A stretch of 64,000 nucleotides of DNA. It comes from Micromonospora pattaloongensis. GTDB lineage: Bacteria; Actinomycetota; Actinomycetes; Mycobacteriales; Micromonosporaceae. Below the pieces are notes generated by a model that was not told the DNA's origin, did not search any database, and was given only the letters and a program-made list of their open reading frames with translations. The translations under genes were made by a program, and so were the position numbers. Every line of letters begins with the position of its first letter. Position 1 is the first letter of the stretch. Of this stretch, positions 1 to 10,437 are shown piece after piece. The stretch spans positions 114,467 to 178,466 of the forward strand of contig NZ_FNPH01000008.1 in the NCBI RefSeq assembly GCF_900107255.1. The letters run 5' to 3'.

Positions 1-1185
1 GGCATGGTCTTCCAGGACCCGGAGACCCAGCTCGTGATGGCGCGCTGCGGCGACGACGTCGCGTTCGGGCTGGAGAACCGCGGCGTGCCGGCCGAGGAGA
101 TCTGGCCGCGGGTCGACGAGGCGCTGCGCCGGGTCGGCTTCCCGTACGGCCGCGACCGGCCCACCGCCGCGCTCTCCGGCGGCGAGCAGCAGCGGCTCGC
201 GCTCGCCGGCACGCTCGCCCTCCGGCCCGACCTGCTGCTGCTCGACGAGCCGACCGCGAACCTCGACCCGGTCGGCGCGACGCTGGTCCGCGAGGCGGTC
301 GCCGGAGCGGTTCGCGGCGACACCACCCTGATCCTCGTCGAGCACCGGGTCGCGGAGGCGCTCCCGCTGGTCGACCGGGTCGTGGTGCTCACTCCCGGCG
401 GCGGGGTGACCGCCGACGGCCCGCCCGACGCGGTATTCGCGGCGCACGGCGAGGCGCTGGCGGCGGCCGGGGTCTGGGTGCCCGGCCGCCCGGTCCAGCC
501 ACGCCGGGCCACCGCGCCCACCGGCGACACGCTGATCACCGCGGAGCGGCTCGGCCTGCCACCCCGGCTGCGCCCGACCGACCTGACCGTACGGGCCGGC
601 GAGGCGCTCGCCGTGCTCGGCCCGAACGGGGCCGGCAAGTCCACGCTGGCGCTGCTGCTCGGCGGGCTGGTCAAGCCGGGCGTCGGCCGGGTCGTCGCCA
701 CGTCCGCGCTCGCCGGCCGCGACGCCGGCACTCCCCCGCACCGGTGGCGGGCGCCGGCGCTGGCCACCCGGATCGGCTCGGTCTTCCAGGACCCCGAGCA
801 CCAGTTCGTCACCCGCACCGTCTTCGACGAGCTGGCGCTGGGGCCGCGCCGCACCGGGCGGTCGGAGGCGGAGACGAGGTCCGTCGTGAACGACCTGCTG
901 GTGCGGCTGCGGCTGGACCGGCTCGCCGGCGCCAACCCGTACACCCTCTCCGGCGGGGAGGCGCGGCGGCTGGGCGTCGCCACCGCCCTGGCCACCGCGC
1001 CCCGCCTGCTGGTGCTCGACGAGCCCACCTTCGGCCAGGACCGGCGCACCTGGCTGGAGCTGGTCGAGCTGCTCGCGGGGCTGCGCGACGCGGGCCACGG
1101 CATCGTGACGGTGACCCACGACGCGGAGTTCGTGGCGTCGCTGGCGGACCGGCACGTGGCGCTGGAGCGGAGCGGAACGCGGTGA
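1..1185 (+). CDS. ECF-type ABC transporter, fused double ATPase (5' end cut off by window)
   Basis: Energy-coupling ATPase of a vitamin or metal importer, with two ABC domains in one chain. The reading frame is open through base 1 and the first visible residues already lie at the Q-loop (FQDPETQ), so Walker A of domain 1 is outside the window. Counting from the ATG at base 4, domain 1 shows the signature LSGGEQQR (57-64), Walker B LLLLDEP and an H-loop (VEHR). Domain 2 shows Walker A GPNGAGKST (206-214), FQDPEHQ, LSGGEARR, LLVLDEP and THD. The stop overlaps the EcfT start (GTGA). A fused ATPase followed by EcfT resembles YkoD-YkoC of hydroxymethylpyrimidine/thiamine importers, but the S component is not visible, so the substrate is unknown. 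Confidence 0.92.
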   Translation, partial: GMVFQDPETQLVMARCGDDVAFGLENRGVPAEEIWPRVDEALRRVGFPYGRDRPTAALSGGEQQRLALAGTLALRPDLLLLDEPTANLDPVGATLVREAVAGAVRGDTTLILVEHRVAEALPLVDRVVVLTPGGGVTADGPPDAVFAAHGEALAAAGVWVPGRPVQPRRATAPTGDTLITAERLGLPPRLRPTDLTVRAGEALAVLGPNGAGKSTLALLLGGLVKPGVGRVVATSALAGRDAGTPPHRWRAPALATRIGSVFQDPEHQFVTRTVFDELALGPRRTGRSEAETRSVVNDLLVRLRLDRLAGANPYTLSGGEARRLGVATALATAPRLLVLDEPTFGQDRRTWLELVELLAGLRDAGHGIVTVTHDAEFVASLADRHVALERSGTR

Positions 1186-1991
1186 CCGAGTCACCGCTCG
1201 CCGCGCCGATCGCGGAGGCCGGCGCGCCGCTGGCCCGCCGCAATCCGGTCGCGAAGCTCGGCGCCGCGCTCGTGTTCTCGCTCGCGCTGCTGGCCACGGT
1301 GGACCCGGTCGCCCCGGCGATCGCGATCGCCATCGAGCTGGCCGTGCTCCCGCTCTTCGGGGTCCGCTACCGGGTCCTGGCCCGGCGGGCCTGGCCGCTG
1401 CTCGTCGGCGCGGTCGGCATCGTGGTCACGCTCGTGCTCTTCGCCGCCGAGCGGGACGGCGCGGTGCTCGTCGACGCCGGCCCCGTCGTGGTCACCACCG
1501 GGGTGCTGATGACCGCGCTCGGGCTGGTGCTGCGGATGCTCGCGGTGGCGCTCCCCGGCGTGATCGTCTTCGCCACCACCGACCCGACCGATCTGGCCGA
1601 CGCGCTGATCCAGAACGTGAAGACGTCGCCGCGCTTCGCCATCGGCGCGCTCGCCGCGTTCCGGCTGCTCCCGCTGCTCGGCATGGAATGGCAGATGCTG
1701 ACGCTGGCGCGGCGGGCGCGCGGCGTGGACGCCGGCCGCAACCCGCTGGCCAAGCTGCGGCTCTTCGCGTCCACCGCGTTCGCGCTGCTGGTCGGGGCGA
1801 TCCGCCGCGGCACCCGGCTCGCGACCGCGATGGACGCGCGCGGCTTCGACGCCGGCACCCCGCGCACCGTGGCCCGGCGGCAGCGCTTCACCGCCGCGGA
1901 CGCGGCGCTGATCATCGTGGCCGGCGCGCTGGCCGGGCTCGCGCTGACCGTGAGCGTCCTGCTCGGCACGTTCCGGCCACTGATCGGCTGA
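1182..1991 (+). CDS. ECF transporter transmembrane component EcfT
   Basis: Membrane scaffold that couples the ATPase to the substrate-binding S component. 269 aa, starting at a GTG that overlaps the TGA of the ATPase gene, a sign of translational coupling. Hydrophobic segments are seen near residues 25-75, 85-130 and at the C-terminus. Two Ala-Arg-Gly motifs (RRARGVDAG and MDARGFDAG) lie in the cytoplasmic part; paired ARG motifs are the hallmark of EcfT and contact the ATPases. A strong hairpin follows the gene, so the importer operon probably ends here. Confidence 0.9.
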   Translation: MTESPLAAPIAEAGAPLARRNPVAKLGAALVFSLALLATVDPVAPAIAIAIELAVLPLFGVRYRVLARRAWPLLVGAVGIVVTLVLFAAERDGAVLVDAGPVVVTTGVLMTALGLVLRMLAVALPGVIVFATTDPTDLADALIQNVKTSPRFAIGALAAFRLLPLLGMEWQMLTLARRARGVDAGRNPLAKLRLFASTAFALLVGAIRRGTRLATAMDARGFDAGTPRTVARRQRFTAADAALIIVAGALAGLALTVSVLLGTFRPLIG

Positions 1992-2047
1992 CCGGCACAC
2001 ATCGCCGAAGTCGCATGCCCGACCCCCGGCTGCGCGGGGCCCCAGGA

Positions 2048-2091
2048 GCGGGTGCATCTGTTGTCGCTGGAACGACGACAGACGCACCCGC
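2048..2091. terminator. Long hairpin between convergent ecfT and uppS
   Basis: Arms 2048-2066 and 2073-2091 pair over 19 positions (one mismatch, one G-U) around the loop CTGGAA. Further GACCCC/GGGGTC pairing is possible outside. It sits between two convergent genes and has no U-tract, as is common for actinobacterial terminators. It could serve both strands. Confidence 0.6.
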
Positions 2092-2128
2092 AGCGGGGTC
2101 GGATCAACGGCGGCGGAACGCGCAGGCC

Positions 2129-2935
2129 TCAGGCGGAGGGCGGGACCGGGTTCGGCAGGGCGCCGCCGAAGCGCCGGTCGCGTTGGGCGTAGAGCTCGCA
2201 GGCGTACCAGAGGTGACGGCGGTCGAAGTCCGGCCAGAGCGTGTCCAGGAAGACCAGCTCGGCGTACGCGGACTGCCAGAGCAGGAAGTTGGAGGTGCGC
2301 TGCTCGCCGGAGGGGCGCAGGAAGAGATCGACGTCGGGGACCTCGGGGTGGTAGAGGTAGCGCGCGATCATTTTCTCGTTGACCTTGTCCGGGTCGACCC
2401 TGCCGGCCGCCACGTCCCGGGCGATCGCGGCCGCCGCGTCGGCGATCTCCGCCTGGCCACCGTAGTTCACGCAGAACTGCAGCGTCAGCGTCGAGTTGCC
2501 CCGCGACATCTCCTCGGCGGTCTGCAGCTCGCTGATCACGCTCTTCCAGAGCCGCCCGGCCCGGCCCGACCAGACCACCCGGACCCCGAGGTCGACGAGC
2601 TGGTCGCGGCGGCGCCGGATCACGTCGCGGTTGAAGCCCATCAGGAAGCGCACCTCGTCCGGCGAGCGCCGCCAGTTCTCGGTGGAGAAGGCGTACGCCG
2701 ACAGGTAGGGGATGCCGAGCTCGATCGCGCCCTCGATCGTGTCGAAGAGCGAGAACTCCCCCTGCTCGTGCCCCTTCGTGCGGGGCAGGCCGCGCTCCTT
2801 GGCCCACCGGCCGTTGCCATCCATCACGACCGCCACGTGCCGGGGCAGAGCGTCGGCGGGCAGCGCCGGCGGCCGGGCGCCGGAGGGGTGCGGGGTGGGC
2901 GGCGTGGGCTCGCGCCGCGCGCGGCGACGGCTCAT
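2129..2935 (-). CDS. uppS: Isoprenyl (undecaprenyl/decaprenyl) diphosphate synthase
   Basis: Cis-prenyltransferase that elongates a short allylic diphosphate with IPP to make the lipid carrier for cell-wall precursors. 268 aa from ATG. It has the catalytic MDGNGRWAK motif (Asp near residue 39), FSTENW, and the C-terminal [15 protein letters not shown] signature that binds IPP. The first 30 residues are basic and proline-rich. Start choice is open: an AGGAG lies about 19 nt before this ATG but only 7 nt before an in-frame TTG at 2947-2945, which would overlap the recO stop as TTGA and add four residues. It forms an operon with recO. Confidence 0.93.
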   Translation of the reverse strand: MSRRRARREPTPPTPHPSGARPPALPADALPRHVAVVMDGNGRWAKERGLPRTKGHEQGEFSLFDTIEGAIELGIPYLSAYAFSTENWRRSPDEVRFLMGFNRDVIRRRRDQLVDLGVRVVWSGRAGRLWKSVISELQTAEEMSRGNSTLTLQFCVNYGGQAEIADAAAAIARDVAAGRVDPDKVNEKMIARYLYHPEVPDVDLFLRPSGEQRTSNFLLWQSAYAELVFLDTLWPDFDRRHLWYACELYAQRDRRFGGALPNPVPPSA

Positions 2936-2943
2936 GGACTTGA

Positions 2944-3720
2944 TCAAGAGCGCTCTCCTGGGTTCCGGTCGACCAGCGGCAGCGAGCGTAACCCGCGCTC
3001 CAGGTGCCATTGCAGGTGCGCGGCGACCAGGCCGCTGCACTCGCGCCGGGTGGCGGGCTCGGCGGCGTCCGCCACCCGCCAGTCGCCCGAGGTGAGCGCG
3101 GACATCAGGTCGATGGTGGCGGGCGCCGGATGGGCGGCGCCGGGTGGGCGGCAGTCCGGGCAGACACAACCCCCGGCCGGTACGGAGAACGCGCGGTGCT
3201 GCCCGGGCGTGCCGCACACGGCGCACTCCACCAGCGCGGGCGCCCAGCCGGCGAGGCTCATGCCGCGCAGCAGGTACGCGTCGAGCACCAGCGTCGCGGC
3301 GTGCTCGGCGTCGGCGAGCGCCCGCAGCGCGCCGAGGGTGAGCAGGAAGAGCCGCAGCGACGGCTCGCCCTCGACCGGGGTGAGCCGTTCGGCGGTCTCC
3401 GCGATCGCGCTCGCCGCCGTGTAGCGCGGATAGTCCTCGAGGAACCGCTTGCCGTACAGGTTGATCCCCTCGACCTGGCTCACCGACTGCAGCGCCGGGC
3501 CGTGCCCGTCGGGATCGCCGGCGAGCTGCACGTCGATGTGGCCGAACGGCTCCAGGCGGGCACCGAACCGCGAGGTGGTGCGGCGTACGCCGCGGGCGAC
3601 CGCCCGGAGGCGGCCGTGCCGGCGGGTCAGCAGCGTGATGATGCGGTCCGATTCGCCCAGTTTCTGGACGCGCAGCACCACCGCGTCGTCGCGGTAGAGC
3701 GGGCGGCGGTATCCGGGCAC
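2944..3720 (-). CDS. recO: DNA repair protein RecO
   Basis: Recombination mediator of the RecFOR pathway; it binds ssDNA and helps load RecA. 258 aa from GTG at 3720, where the conserved N-terminus begins ([19 protein letters not shown]) and forms the OB-fold. The C-terminal half has a four-cysteine zinc site (CAVC, then CVCPDC). The longer upstream open frame shows no RecO similarity and overlaps the divergent lipoprotein gene, so I reject it. Its stop overlaps or nearly touches the uppS start. Confidence 0.93.
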   Translation of the reverse strand: MPGYRRPLYRDDAVVLRVQKLGESDRIITLLTRRHGRLRAVARGVRRTTSRFGARLEPFGHIDVQLAGDPDGHGPALQSVSQVEGINLYGKRFLEDYPRYTAASAIAETAERLTPVEGEPSLRLFLLTLGALRALADAEHAATLVLDAYLLRGMSLAGWAPALVECAVCGTPGQHRAFSVPAGGCVCPDCRPPGAAHPAPATIDLMSALTSGDWRVADAAEPATRRECSGLVAAHLQWHLERGLRSLPLVDRNPGERS

Positions 3721-3853
3721 CCCGCCATTCTGCCCCGCCCGCCGGCGCGGATGATCTGCCGACGCCCCTGATGCGCGTCTCAGGGTCGGCTCCGGGTGCG
3801 CTCGTGGGGCGCGCCGGATGTGCCCCGGCGCCCACCGGCCGTAGCGTCCGGTC

Positions 3854-4630
3854 ATGGATTCCTCGCGGACCTTCGCCGCCGCGCTCGGCGCCGCCGCCCT
3901 CGTCGCGCTGCCCGGTTGCGCCGTGCTCGCCGAACGGCAGCTCGACTTCACCGACACGGAGGCGGTGAAGATCACCGAGATCACGATCGCGCCCGGCAGC
4001 GGCGACATCGTCATCCGCACCGGCCCGGTGTCGGCGGTGCGGATCAAGCGGGAGGTGCGCTACCGCGGCGACGAGCCGGGGGCGACCTACCGGATCGACG
4101 GCGCCGTGCTGGCCGTGGAGACCGACTGCGGCCGCCAGTGCAGCGTCTCGTACGACATCCTCGCCCCGGAGGGCGTGTCCGTGCGCGGCGAGAACGGGTC
4201 GGGCGACCTGGAGCTGACGGACGTGTCGGCCATCGACGTCACGGTCGGCTCGGGGGACATCACCGTGATCCGGCCCTCCGGGGCGGTCACGGCGCGGACG
4301 GGCTCGGGCGACATCCGGCTGGTGGACGCGGCCGGCGGGGTCTCGGCGCGCACGGGTTCGGGCTCGATCGACGCACACGGCCTCGGTCGGAGCCGGGTCG
4401 ACGCGGAGACCGGCTCGGGCGACATCACGCTCGGGCTGACGAGCCCGGCCGACGTGCGGGCGCACGCGTCCAGCGGGTCGATCGAGCTGACGGTGCCGTC
4501 GGCCGGCTACCGGGTGGCGGTGACCACCGGCTCGGGCAGCAGGAACGTGGACGTGACGCACGAGCCGGCCGGCGCGCACCTGCTGGAGCTGGAGACCGGA
4601 AGCGGCGACGTCACGGTGCGGCGACGCTGA
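3854..4630 (+). CDS. DUF4097-type beta-solenoid lipoprotein
   Basis: 258 aa. An N-terminal signal ends in a lipobox-like LPGC (Cys near residue 22), so it is probably a lipoprotein on the outer face of the membrane. The rest is a series of strands punctuated by the repeated motif GSGDI or GSGSI (about eight copies), typical of the DUF4097/DUF2807 putative adhesin-like beta-helix family. Two cysteines near residues 92 and 96 may form a disulphide. Biochemical function is not known for the family. The gene is transcribed divergently from recO and runs to within 3 bp of the convergent acyltransferase gene. Confidence 0.75.
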   Translation: MDSSRTFAAALGAAALVALPGCAVLAERQLDFTDTEAVKITEITIAPGSGDIVIRTGPVSAVRIKREVRYRGDEPGATYRIDGAVLAVETDCGRQCSVSYDILAPEGVSVRGENGSGDLELTDVSAIDVTVGSGDITVIRPSGAVTARTGSGDIRLVDAAGGVSARTGSGSIDAHGLGRSRVDAETGSGDITLGLTSPADVRAHASSGSIELTVPSAGYRVAVTTGSGSRNVDVTHEPAGAHLLELETGSGDVTVRRR

Positions 4631-4633
4631 CGC

Positions 4634-5782
4634 TCACCGCCCGGCCGCGACCGCGTCGGCCGGCGCGGTCGCGGCCGGGACAGCCGGGCCGGGCCGGAGC
4701 CCGGAGGGGGTGCCGATCTCCCGGGTGACCACCGGCGCGGTCGCCGGGCGGCGGGGTGCGGGCAGCACCGCGAGCCGGCGCCGCGCGGCGAGGTCCTCGA
4801 CCCACCCGAACAGCACCACCGCGAGGGCGACCAGCAGCGCCAGCAGCGTCAGTTGCAGCGCGAGTCCCGGCCACGTCGTGCGGTTCACGCCGAACGGCGC
4901 GGTCAGCGCGAAGATGCCGAGCAGGATCGGCATGTGCCACAGGTAGATGGTCAGCGCCCGCTGGTTGAGCACGGTGACCGCCCGGGCGAACGCGGCGCTG
5001 CGGTCGATCCAGGCGGCGCGGCCCGGCGCCAGGCCGAGCAGGATCAGCACGAAACCGATCGACCAGAGGGCGTTGCCGAGCGGGATGTCGTTGATGTCGT
5101 AGCCGCGCGGCCCGGGGTGGGTGAAGATCCAGCCGGCGCCGGCGGCACCGAGAGCGGCGGCGATCCCAACGAGCGCCCGGCGCGACATCCGCCGGAGCAT
5201 TCCGTCGTGGTGAGCGAAGCCGAGCAGCCAGGCGCCGAAGTAGAGCCCGATGTCCCGCACCACCGGGTGCACCCCGAGCCCGCCGAACTCGACGACGAGC
5301 AGCAGCAGGTACGGCGCGACCAGCGTGGGCACCGGGAAGCGTCGGAACAGCGGCAGGGCCAGCGGGGAGAGCAGCACGAACCAGAGGTAGTCGCGCAGAT
5401 ACCAGATCGGGCTCAACGCCAGCGCGCCCCAGCTGTTGGTCGGCGCGTCGGTCAGCGGCAGCAGCCAGTACAGGAGCCGCCAGTTGACCGTCAGTCCGGT
5501 GAGCAGCATGGCCGGCACGAAGATCGCCGCGAGCAGCCACAGCGACGGCAGCAGTCGGCGCAGACGGCGAAGCACCGCCGCGGGACCGGAGCGGTCCAAC
5601 GAGGCGGCCATCAGGGATCCGGCGAGGGCGAACATCACGGACATCGCCGGGAACACCAGGGACAGGGAGGCCCAGCCCGTGGCGTGGTAGACGACAACTC
5701 GGATGATTGCCAGAAAGCGCAGCAGATCCAGGTATCTGTTTCGCATCAACTCATACGTATCGCAGGAACCTGGGAACGGCAT
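4634..5782 (-). CDS. Acyltransferase family 3 membrane protein
   Basis: 382 aa with about ten hydrophobic segments. The N-terminus RNRYLDLLRFLAIIRVVVYHATGW fits the acyltransferase-3 (OafA/WecH-like) family, in which an Arg and a His near the first two helices are important for moving acyl groups onto surface sugars or other substrates. The C-terminal ~45 residues are soluble and Pro/Ala-rich. The ATG at 5782 and the ATG 12 codons later (just before RNRYLDLL) are both possible starts, and neither has a strong ribosome-binding site. The substrate cannot be told from the sequence. The gene interrupts the usual era-recO-uppS neighbourhood. Confidence 0.75.
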   Translation of the reverse strand: MPFPGSCDTYELMRNRYLDLLRFLAIIRVVVYHATGWASLSLVFPAMSVMFALAGSLMAASLDRSGPAAVLRRLRRLLPSLWLLAAIFVPAMLLTGLTVNWRLLYWLLPLTDAPTNSWGALALSPIWYLRDYLWFVLLSPLALPLFRRFPVPTLVAPYLLLLVVEFGGLGVHPVVRDIGLYFGAWLLGFAHHDGMLRRMSRRALVGIAAALGAAGAGWIFTHPGPRGYDINDIPLGNALWSIGFVLILLGLAPGRAAWIDRSAAFARAVTVLNQRALTIYLWHMPILLGIFALTAPFGVNRTTWPGLALQLTLLALLVALAVVLFGWVEDLAARRRLAVLPAPRRPATAPVVTREIGTPSGLRPGPAVPAATAPADAVAAGR

Positions 5783-6013
5783 CCCAGGAAGTCACAGGGG
5801 TCGCTACCGACCTACCCAGGTCGGGACAGCGGGGAACGCCCCGGCCGTAACCGGACGGGTGAAAAAATCCACACTCGCGGGATTGTCAGCGCGGCACGCC
5901 GAGCGGCCGCGTACAGAAGTGGGCGCGCCGTCCGGTCCGGCCGGCGCGGGCGCCCCGGCAGGCGCGGCGCGGTGTCGGGGCGGCGAACGCGTCGCGTCGA
6001 CCGTCCCGGCGCG

Positions 6014-6949
6014 TCAGAAGCCGAGCTTGCGCAGCTGCTTCGGGTCGCGCTGCCAGTCCTTCGCGACCCGGACGTGCAGGTCCAGGTAGACGCGCTTGTC
6101 CAGCAGCGCCTCGATCTCCTGCCGCGCGCGCGTGCCCACCTGCTTGAGCCGGCTCGCCTTCGCCCCGATCACGATCGCCTTCTGGCTCGGGCGCTCCACG
6201 TAGACGTCCGCGTAGATCTTCGTGACCGCGCCCTCCTGGAGCATCTCCTCGACCACCACCGCGATGGAGTGCGGCAGCTCGTCGCGGACGCCCTCCAGGG
6301 CGGCCTCCCGGATCAACTCGCCGATCAGCACCTGCTCCGGCTCGTCGGTGAGCATGTCGTCGGGGTAGAGCTGCGGCGACGGGGGCAGGTAGCGGGCCAT
6401 CACGTCGACCAGCGTGTCGACCTGGTGGCCGGAGACGGCGCTGACCGGCACGATGTCGGCGAAGTCGCCGAGCTCGCTGACCGCGAGCAGCTGCTCGGCC
6501 AGCCGCTTCTTGTCGACGAGGTCGGTCTTGGTGACCACGGCGAGCACGGTGGCCTTGAGCGCTGCGATCTCGCCGGTGATGAAGCGGTCGCCCCGCCCGA
6601 TGGGCTCGTTGGCGGGGATGCAGAGGCCGATCACGTCGACCTCGCTCCACGTCTCCCGGACCAGGTCGTTGAGGCGCTCGCCGAGCAGCGTGCGGGGCCG
6701 GTGCAGGCCCGGCGTGTCGACGAGCACGAGCTGGCCGTCCGGCCGGTGCAGCACGGCGCGGATCACGTGCCGGGTGGTCTGCGGCTTGTTGGAGGTGATC
6801 GCGATCTTCTGGCCGACGATCGCATTGGTCAGCGTGGACTTGCCGGCGTTCGGCCGGCCGACGAAGCACGCGAATCCGGCGCGGTAGGTCGGCGCGTCCC
6901 GGCGCGCCGGCGCCGCCACCGGGGCGGCGCGCCCGTCGGGGGCGCTCAC
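6014..6949 (-). CDS. era: GTPase Era
   Basis: Essential GTPase that binds 16S rRNA during 30S assembly. 311 aa from GTG, which overlaps the stop of the CDA-like gene (GTGA). G1 is GRPNAGKS (31-38), the G2/switch I region has TTRH, G3 is DTPG (78-81) and G4 is TKTD. The C-terminal KH domain is recognisable in VIGAKASRLKQVGTRAR and the LDLHVRVAKDWQRD ending. It is the last gene of a compact minus-strand run from phoH. The 230 bp beyond it hold a short GC-rich hairpin (5924-5948) that may end the transcript. Confidence 0.97.
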   Translation of the reverse strand: MSAPDGRAAPVAAPARRDAPTYRAGFACFVGRPNAGKSTLTNAIVGQKIAITSNKPQTTRHVIRAVLHRPDGQLVLVDTPGLHRPRTLLGERLNDLVRETWSEVDVIGLCIPANEPIGRGDRFITGEIAALKATVLAVVTKTDLVDKKRLAEQLLAVSELGDFADIVPVSAVSGHQVDTLVDVMARYLPPSPQLYPDDMLTDEPEQVLIGELIREAALEGVRDELPHSIAVVVEEMLQEGAVTKIYADVYVERPSQKAIVIGAKASRLKQVGTRARQEIEALLDKRVYLDLHVRVAKDWQRDPKQLRKLGF

Positions 6950-7329
6950 TCCTGCACCGTCCCGAGGATCGTGCCGTCCGGGGCGGCCACGTGGATCGGC
7001 GCGTCGGCGCTGATGTCCCGGACGGCGGCGTGGCCGGCGCCGTCGAGCGTCGAGGCCTCGGTGACCACGGCGGCCGCCTCCAACCGGGTGGCGCCGGCCG
7101 CGGCCGCGGACGCCACCGCGAGCTGCAGCGCGGTGATGGTCAGCGACGGCAGCGACACGCTCGCCGCCGCGTACGTCCGGCCGTCCTGGTCGCGGACGGC
7201 GGCGCCCTCGATCGCCCCGACCCGGGCGCGGGCGCCGCGGGCCAACGTGACGAGCTTCGCGTCCTCGGCGCTCAGCTCCGGGGCGGACGCGGGGGCCGCC
7301 CCGGCGGGCGCGGCGGATGACTCGGACAT
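6946..7329 (-). CDS. Cytidine-deaminase-like protein lacking the zinc site
   Basis: 127 aa from the ATG that overlaps the corC stop (TGATG), with GAGGAGAGG about 10 nt upstream. The fold resembles the cytidine deaminase family: LVTLARGARAR at the N-terminus, GRTYAAASV in the place where CDAs carry the first zinc motif, then an ITALQLAVASAAAAGA helix. There is no cysteine in the protein and neither HAE nor PCxxC is present, so it cannot hold the catalytic zinc. Comparable genes lie between era and corC in other actinobacteria. A structural or nucleotide-sensing role is possible, but the function is unknown. Confidence 0.75.
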   Translation of the reverse strand: MSESSAAPAGAAPASAPELSAEDAKLVTLARGARARVGAIEGAAVRDQDGRTYAAASVSLPSLTITALQLAVASAAAAGATRLEAAAVVTEASTLDGAGHAAVRDISADAPIHVAAPDGTILGTVQE

Positions 7330-8735
7330 CAACGGGTTGCCTCTCCTCGGACCAGCTCTGGTGCTCGTTCCGCCGCCCCGGCCCGGCCATCCGGGCCCGA
7401 CGCGTCGAACTCGGACCCCTCGGGTCCGTCGGATTCGGTGCTGCGGCGCACGAGCACGGAGTCGATGCGGTTACGCCGGCCGGCGGTCCCCTCGGCGACG
7501 AGCCGCAACCCGCCCACCGTAGCGGCCGCCCCGGGGATCGGCACCCGGCCCAGCGCCTGGGCCAGCAGACCCCCCACGGTCTCGACCTCGTCGGCCGGCA
7601 ACTCGACGTCGAAGAGCTCGCCGAGATCCTCGATGGGAAGCCGGGCGGTGACGCGGACGGCCCCGTCCGGGAGGCGCTCGATCGGCGGACGCTCCACGTC
7701 GTACTCGTCGGTGATCTCGCCGACGATCTCCTCGAGGATGTCCTCGATGGTCACCAGGCCGCCGGTCCCGCCGTACTCGTCGACCACGATCACCAGGTGG
7801 GTGCGGGCGGCCTGCATCTCGGAGAGCAGGTCGTCGACGGGCTTGGACTCCGGCACGAAGATCGCCTCGCGCATCAGCTCGACGACCGGGACGAGGTCGC
7901 TTCGCGGGTCGCCGCTCTGCACGCGGCGGATCACGTCCTTGAGGTAGACGATGCCCAGCACGTCGTCGACGTTCTCGCCGATGACCGGGATCCGGGAGAA
8001 GCCGGAACGCAGGAAGAGCGCGAGCGCCTGGCGCAGCGTCTTCGTCGACTCGATCCAGACCATCTCGGTGCGCGGCACCATCACCTCGCGGGCGATGGTG
8101 TCGCCGAGCGCGAAGACGGAGTGGATCATCTGGCGCTCGCCGTGCTCCACCACGCCGCGCTGCTCGGCCAGGTCCACCAGCTCGCGCAGCTCGACCTGGG
8201 TCGCGAACGGGCCCTCGCGGAAGCCGCGCCCGGGGGTGACCGCGTTGCCGATCAGGATGAGCAGGGAGGCCAGCGGGTTGAGCGCCCGGCCCAGCCCGCG
8301 CACCAGCGGCGCGGTGGCGCGGCCGACGGCGTAGGCGTGCTGGCGTCCGAGCGTGCGCGGCGCCACCCCGACCACGACGAAGCTGACGACGGTCATCGCG
8401 CCCGCGGTGACCAGCGCGGCCGTCCAGCCGGCGCCGAAGGTGTCGACCGCGACCAGCGCCACCAGCGTCGTGGCGGTCAGCTCGCAGAGCAGCCGCAACA
8501 GCAACAGCAGGTTGAGATGGCGGACGACGTCGGAGGCGACGATCTGCAACGCCCGCGCCCCGCGCACCTTGTCGCGGGCCAGCTCGGCGGCGCGCGCCGG
8601 CGAGACGGCGACCAGCGCGGCGTCGGTCATCGCGAAGATCCCGGCCAGCACGAACAGCCCGGCGGCGAAGACCAGCAGTTGCAGGTCGGGTAGGCCGGAG
8701 ACGGCCGCCGCCGGCGCCGCTGAAGCGCCGCCCAC
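7329..8735 (-). CDS. HlyC/CorC family transporter (CNNM domain plus CBS pair)
   Basis: 468 aa from a GTG that overlaps the ybeY stop. Three to four hydrophobic segments in residues 15-170 form the CNNM (DUF21) membrane domain. Two CBS domains follow (one around MVPRTEMVWI, the other around DLLSEMQAARTHLVIVVDEY), then the CorC_HlyC C-terminal domain (about 355-430) and a variable acidic tail. The family is linked to Mg2+/Co2+ efflux and resistance. The conserved link MVPRTEM is intact. Confidence 0.9.
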   Translation of the reverse strand: MGGASAAPAAAVSGLPDLQLLVFAAGLFVLAGIFAMTDAALVAVSPARAAELARDKVRGARALQIVASDVVRHLNLLLLLRLLCELTATTLVALVAVDTFGAGWTAALVTAGAMTVVSFVVVGVAPRTLGRQHAYAVGRATAPLVRGLGRALNPLASLLILIGNAVTPGRGFREGPFATQVELRELVDLAEQRGVVEHGERQMIHSVFALGDTIAREVMVPRTEMVWIESTKTLRQALALFLRSGFSRIPVIGENVDDVLGIVYLKDVIRRVQSGDPRSDLVPVVELMREAIFVPESKPVDDLLSEMQAARTHLVIVVDEYGGTGGLVTIEDILEEIVGEITDEYDVERPPIERLPDGAVRVTARLPIEDLGELFDVELPADEVETVGGLLAQALGRVPIPGAAATVGGLRLVAEGTAGRRNRIDSVLVRRSTESDGPEGSEFDASGPDGRAGAAERAPELVRGEATR

Positions 8736-9202
8736 TACCGGGTCTGCGCGGCCCGCCAGCTGGTCAGCAGCCGGGCCTGCAGCGCGAACATCTCGCGCTC
8801 CTCGTCGGGCTCGGCGTGGTCGTAGCCGAGCAGGTGCAGGACGCCGTGCACGGTCAGCAGGTGCAGCTCGTCGGCGGGCGAGTGCCCGGCCGCCGCCGCC
8901 TGCTTCTCCGCGACGTCGGGGCAGAGCACGATGTCGCCGAGCAGCCCCGGCTCGCCCGCGCTCACTTCGCCCGGACCGTGGTCGACGCTCCCCTCGTCCA
9001 TGGGGAACGCGAGCACGTCGGTCGGGCCGTCCCCACCCATCCAGCGGTGGTTGAGCTCCGTCATGTACTCCACGTCGACGAGCAGGATGGAGAGCTCGGC
9101 GAGCGGGTTGACCCCCATCTCGTTGAGCGCGTGGCGGGCCACGGCGAGCACGGCGTCGGTGTCGACCTCGACGCCCGACTCGTTGGCGATCTCGATGGAC
9201 AA
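8735..9202 (-). CDS. ybeY: Endoribonuclease YbeY (rRNA maturation factor)
   Basis: Zinc-dependent RNase involved in 16S rRNA 3'-end maturation and 70S quality control. 155 aa. It has the three-histidine zinc motif [11 protein letters not shown] (HxxxHxxxxxH) near residue 120 and the upstream signature [21 protein letters not shown]. The start is a TTG at 9202 with GGGGGA a few bases upstream; phoH ends 16 bp before it. The gene lies between phoH and corC, its usual place in actinobacteria. Confidence 0.96.
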   Translation of the reverse strand: MSIEIANESGVEVDTDAVLAVARHALNEMGVNPLAELSILLVDVEYMTELNHRWMGGDGPTDVLAFPMDEGSVDHGPGEVSAGEPGLLGDIVLCPDVAEKQAAAAGHSPADELHLLTVHGVLHLLGYDHAEPDEEREMFALQARLLTSWRAAQTR

Positions 9203-9218
9203 CTGATCCCCCGGTGAG

Positions 9219-10280
<1,062 letters not shown>

Positions 10281-10437
10281 AGGTCGGCCCGCGGGCCTAC
10301 GCCACCTGCTCTCGATCTCGGTGCCGCCCCCTTGTGGCGCGGCATGCGGACGTGTTTCCCATCGTATCGGCTCAACGCCGGACGCACCGCGTCCATTTCC
10401 ACGCGTCCCGCGCCCCTGTACCCCGGTTCAGCAGCGA

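Noticed and set aside
1191..2807. Long minus-strand open frame (538 codons) across ecfT and uppS
   Set aside because: Its translation is Arg/Gly/Ala/Glu-rich without motifs and is antisense or out of frame to ecfT and uppS; typical shadow in high-GC DNA.
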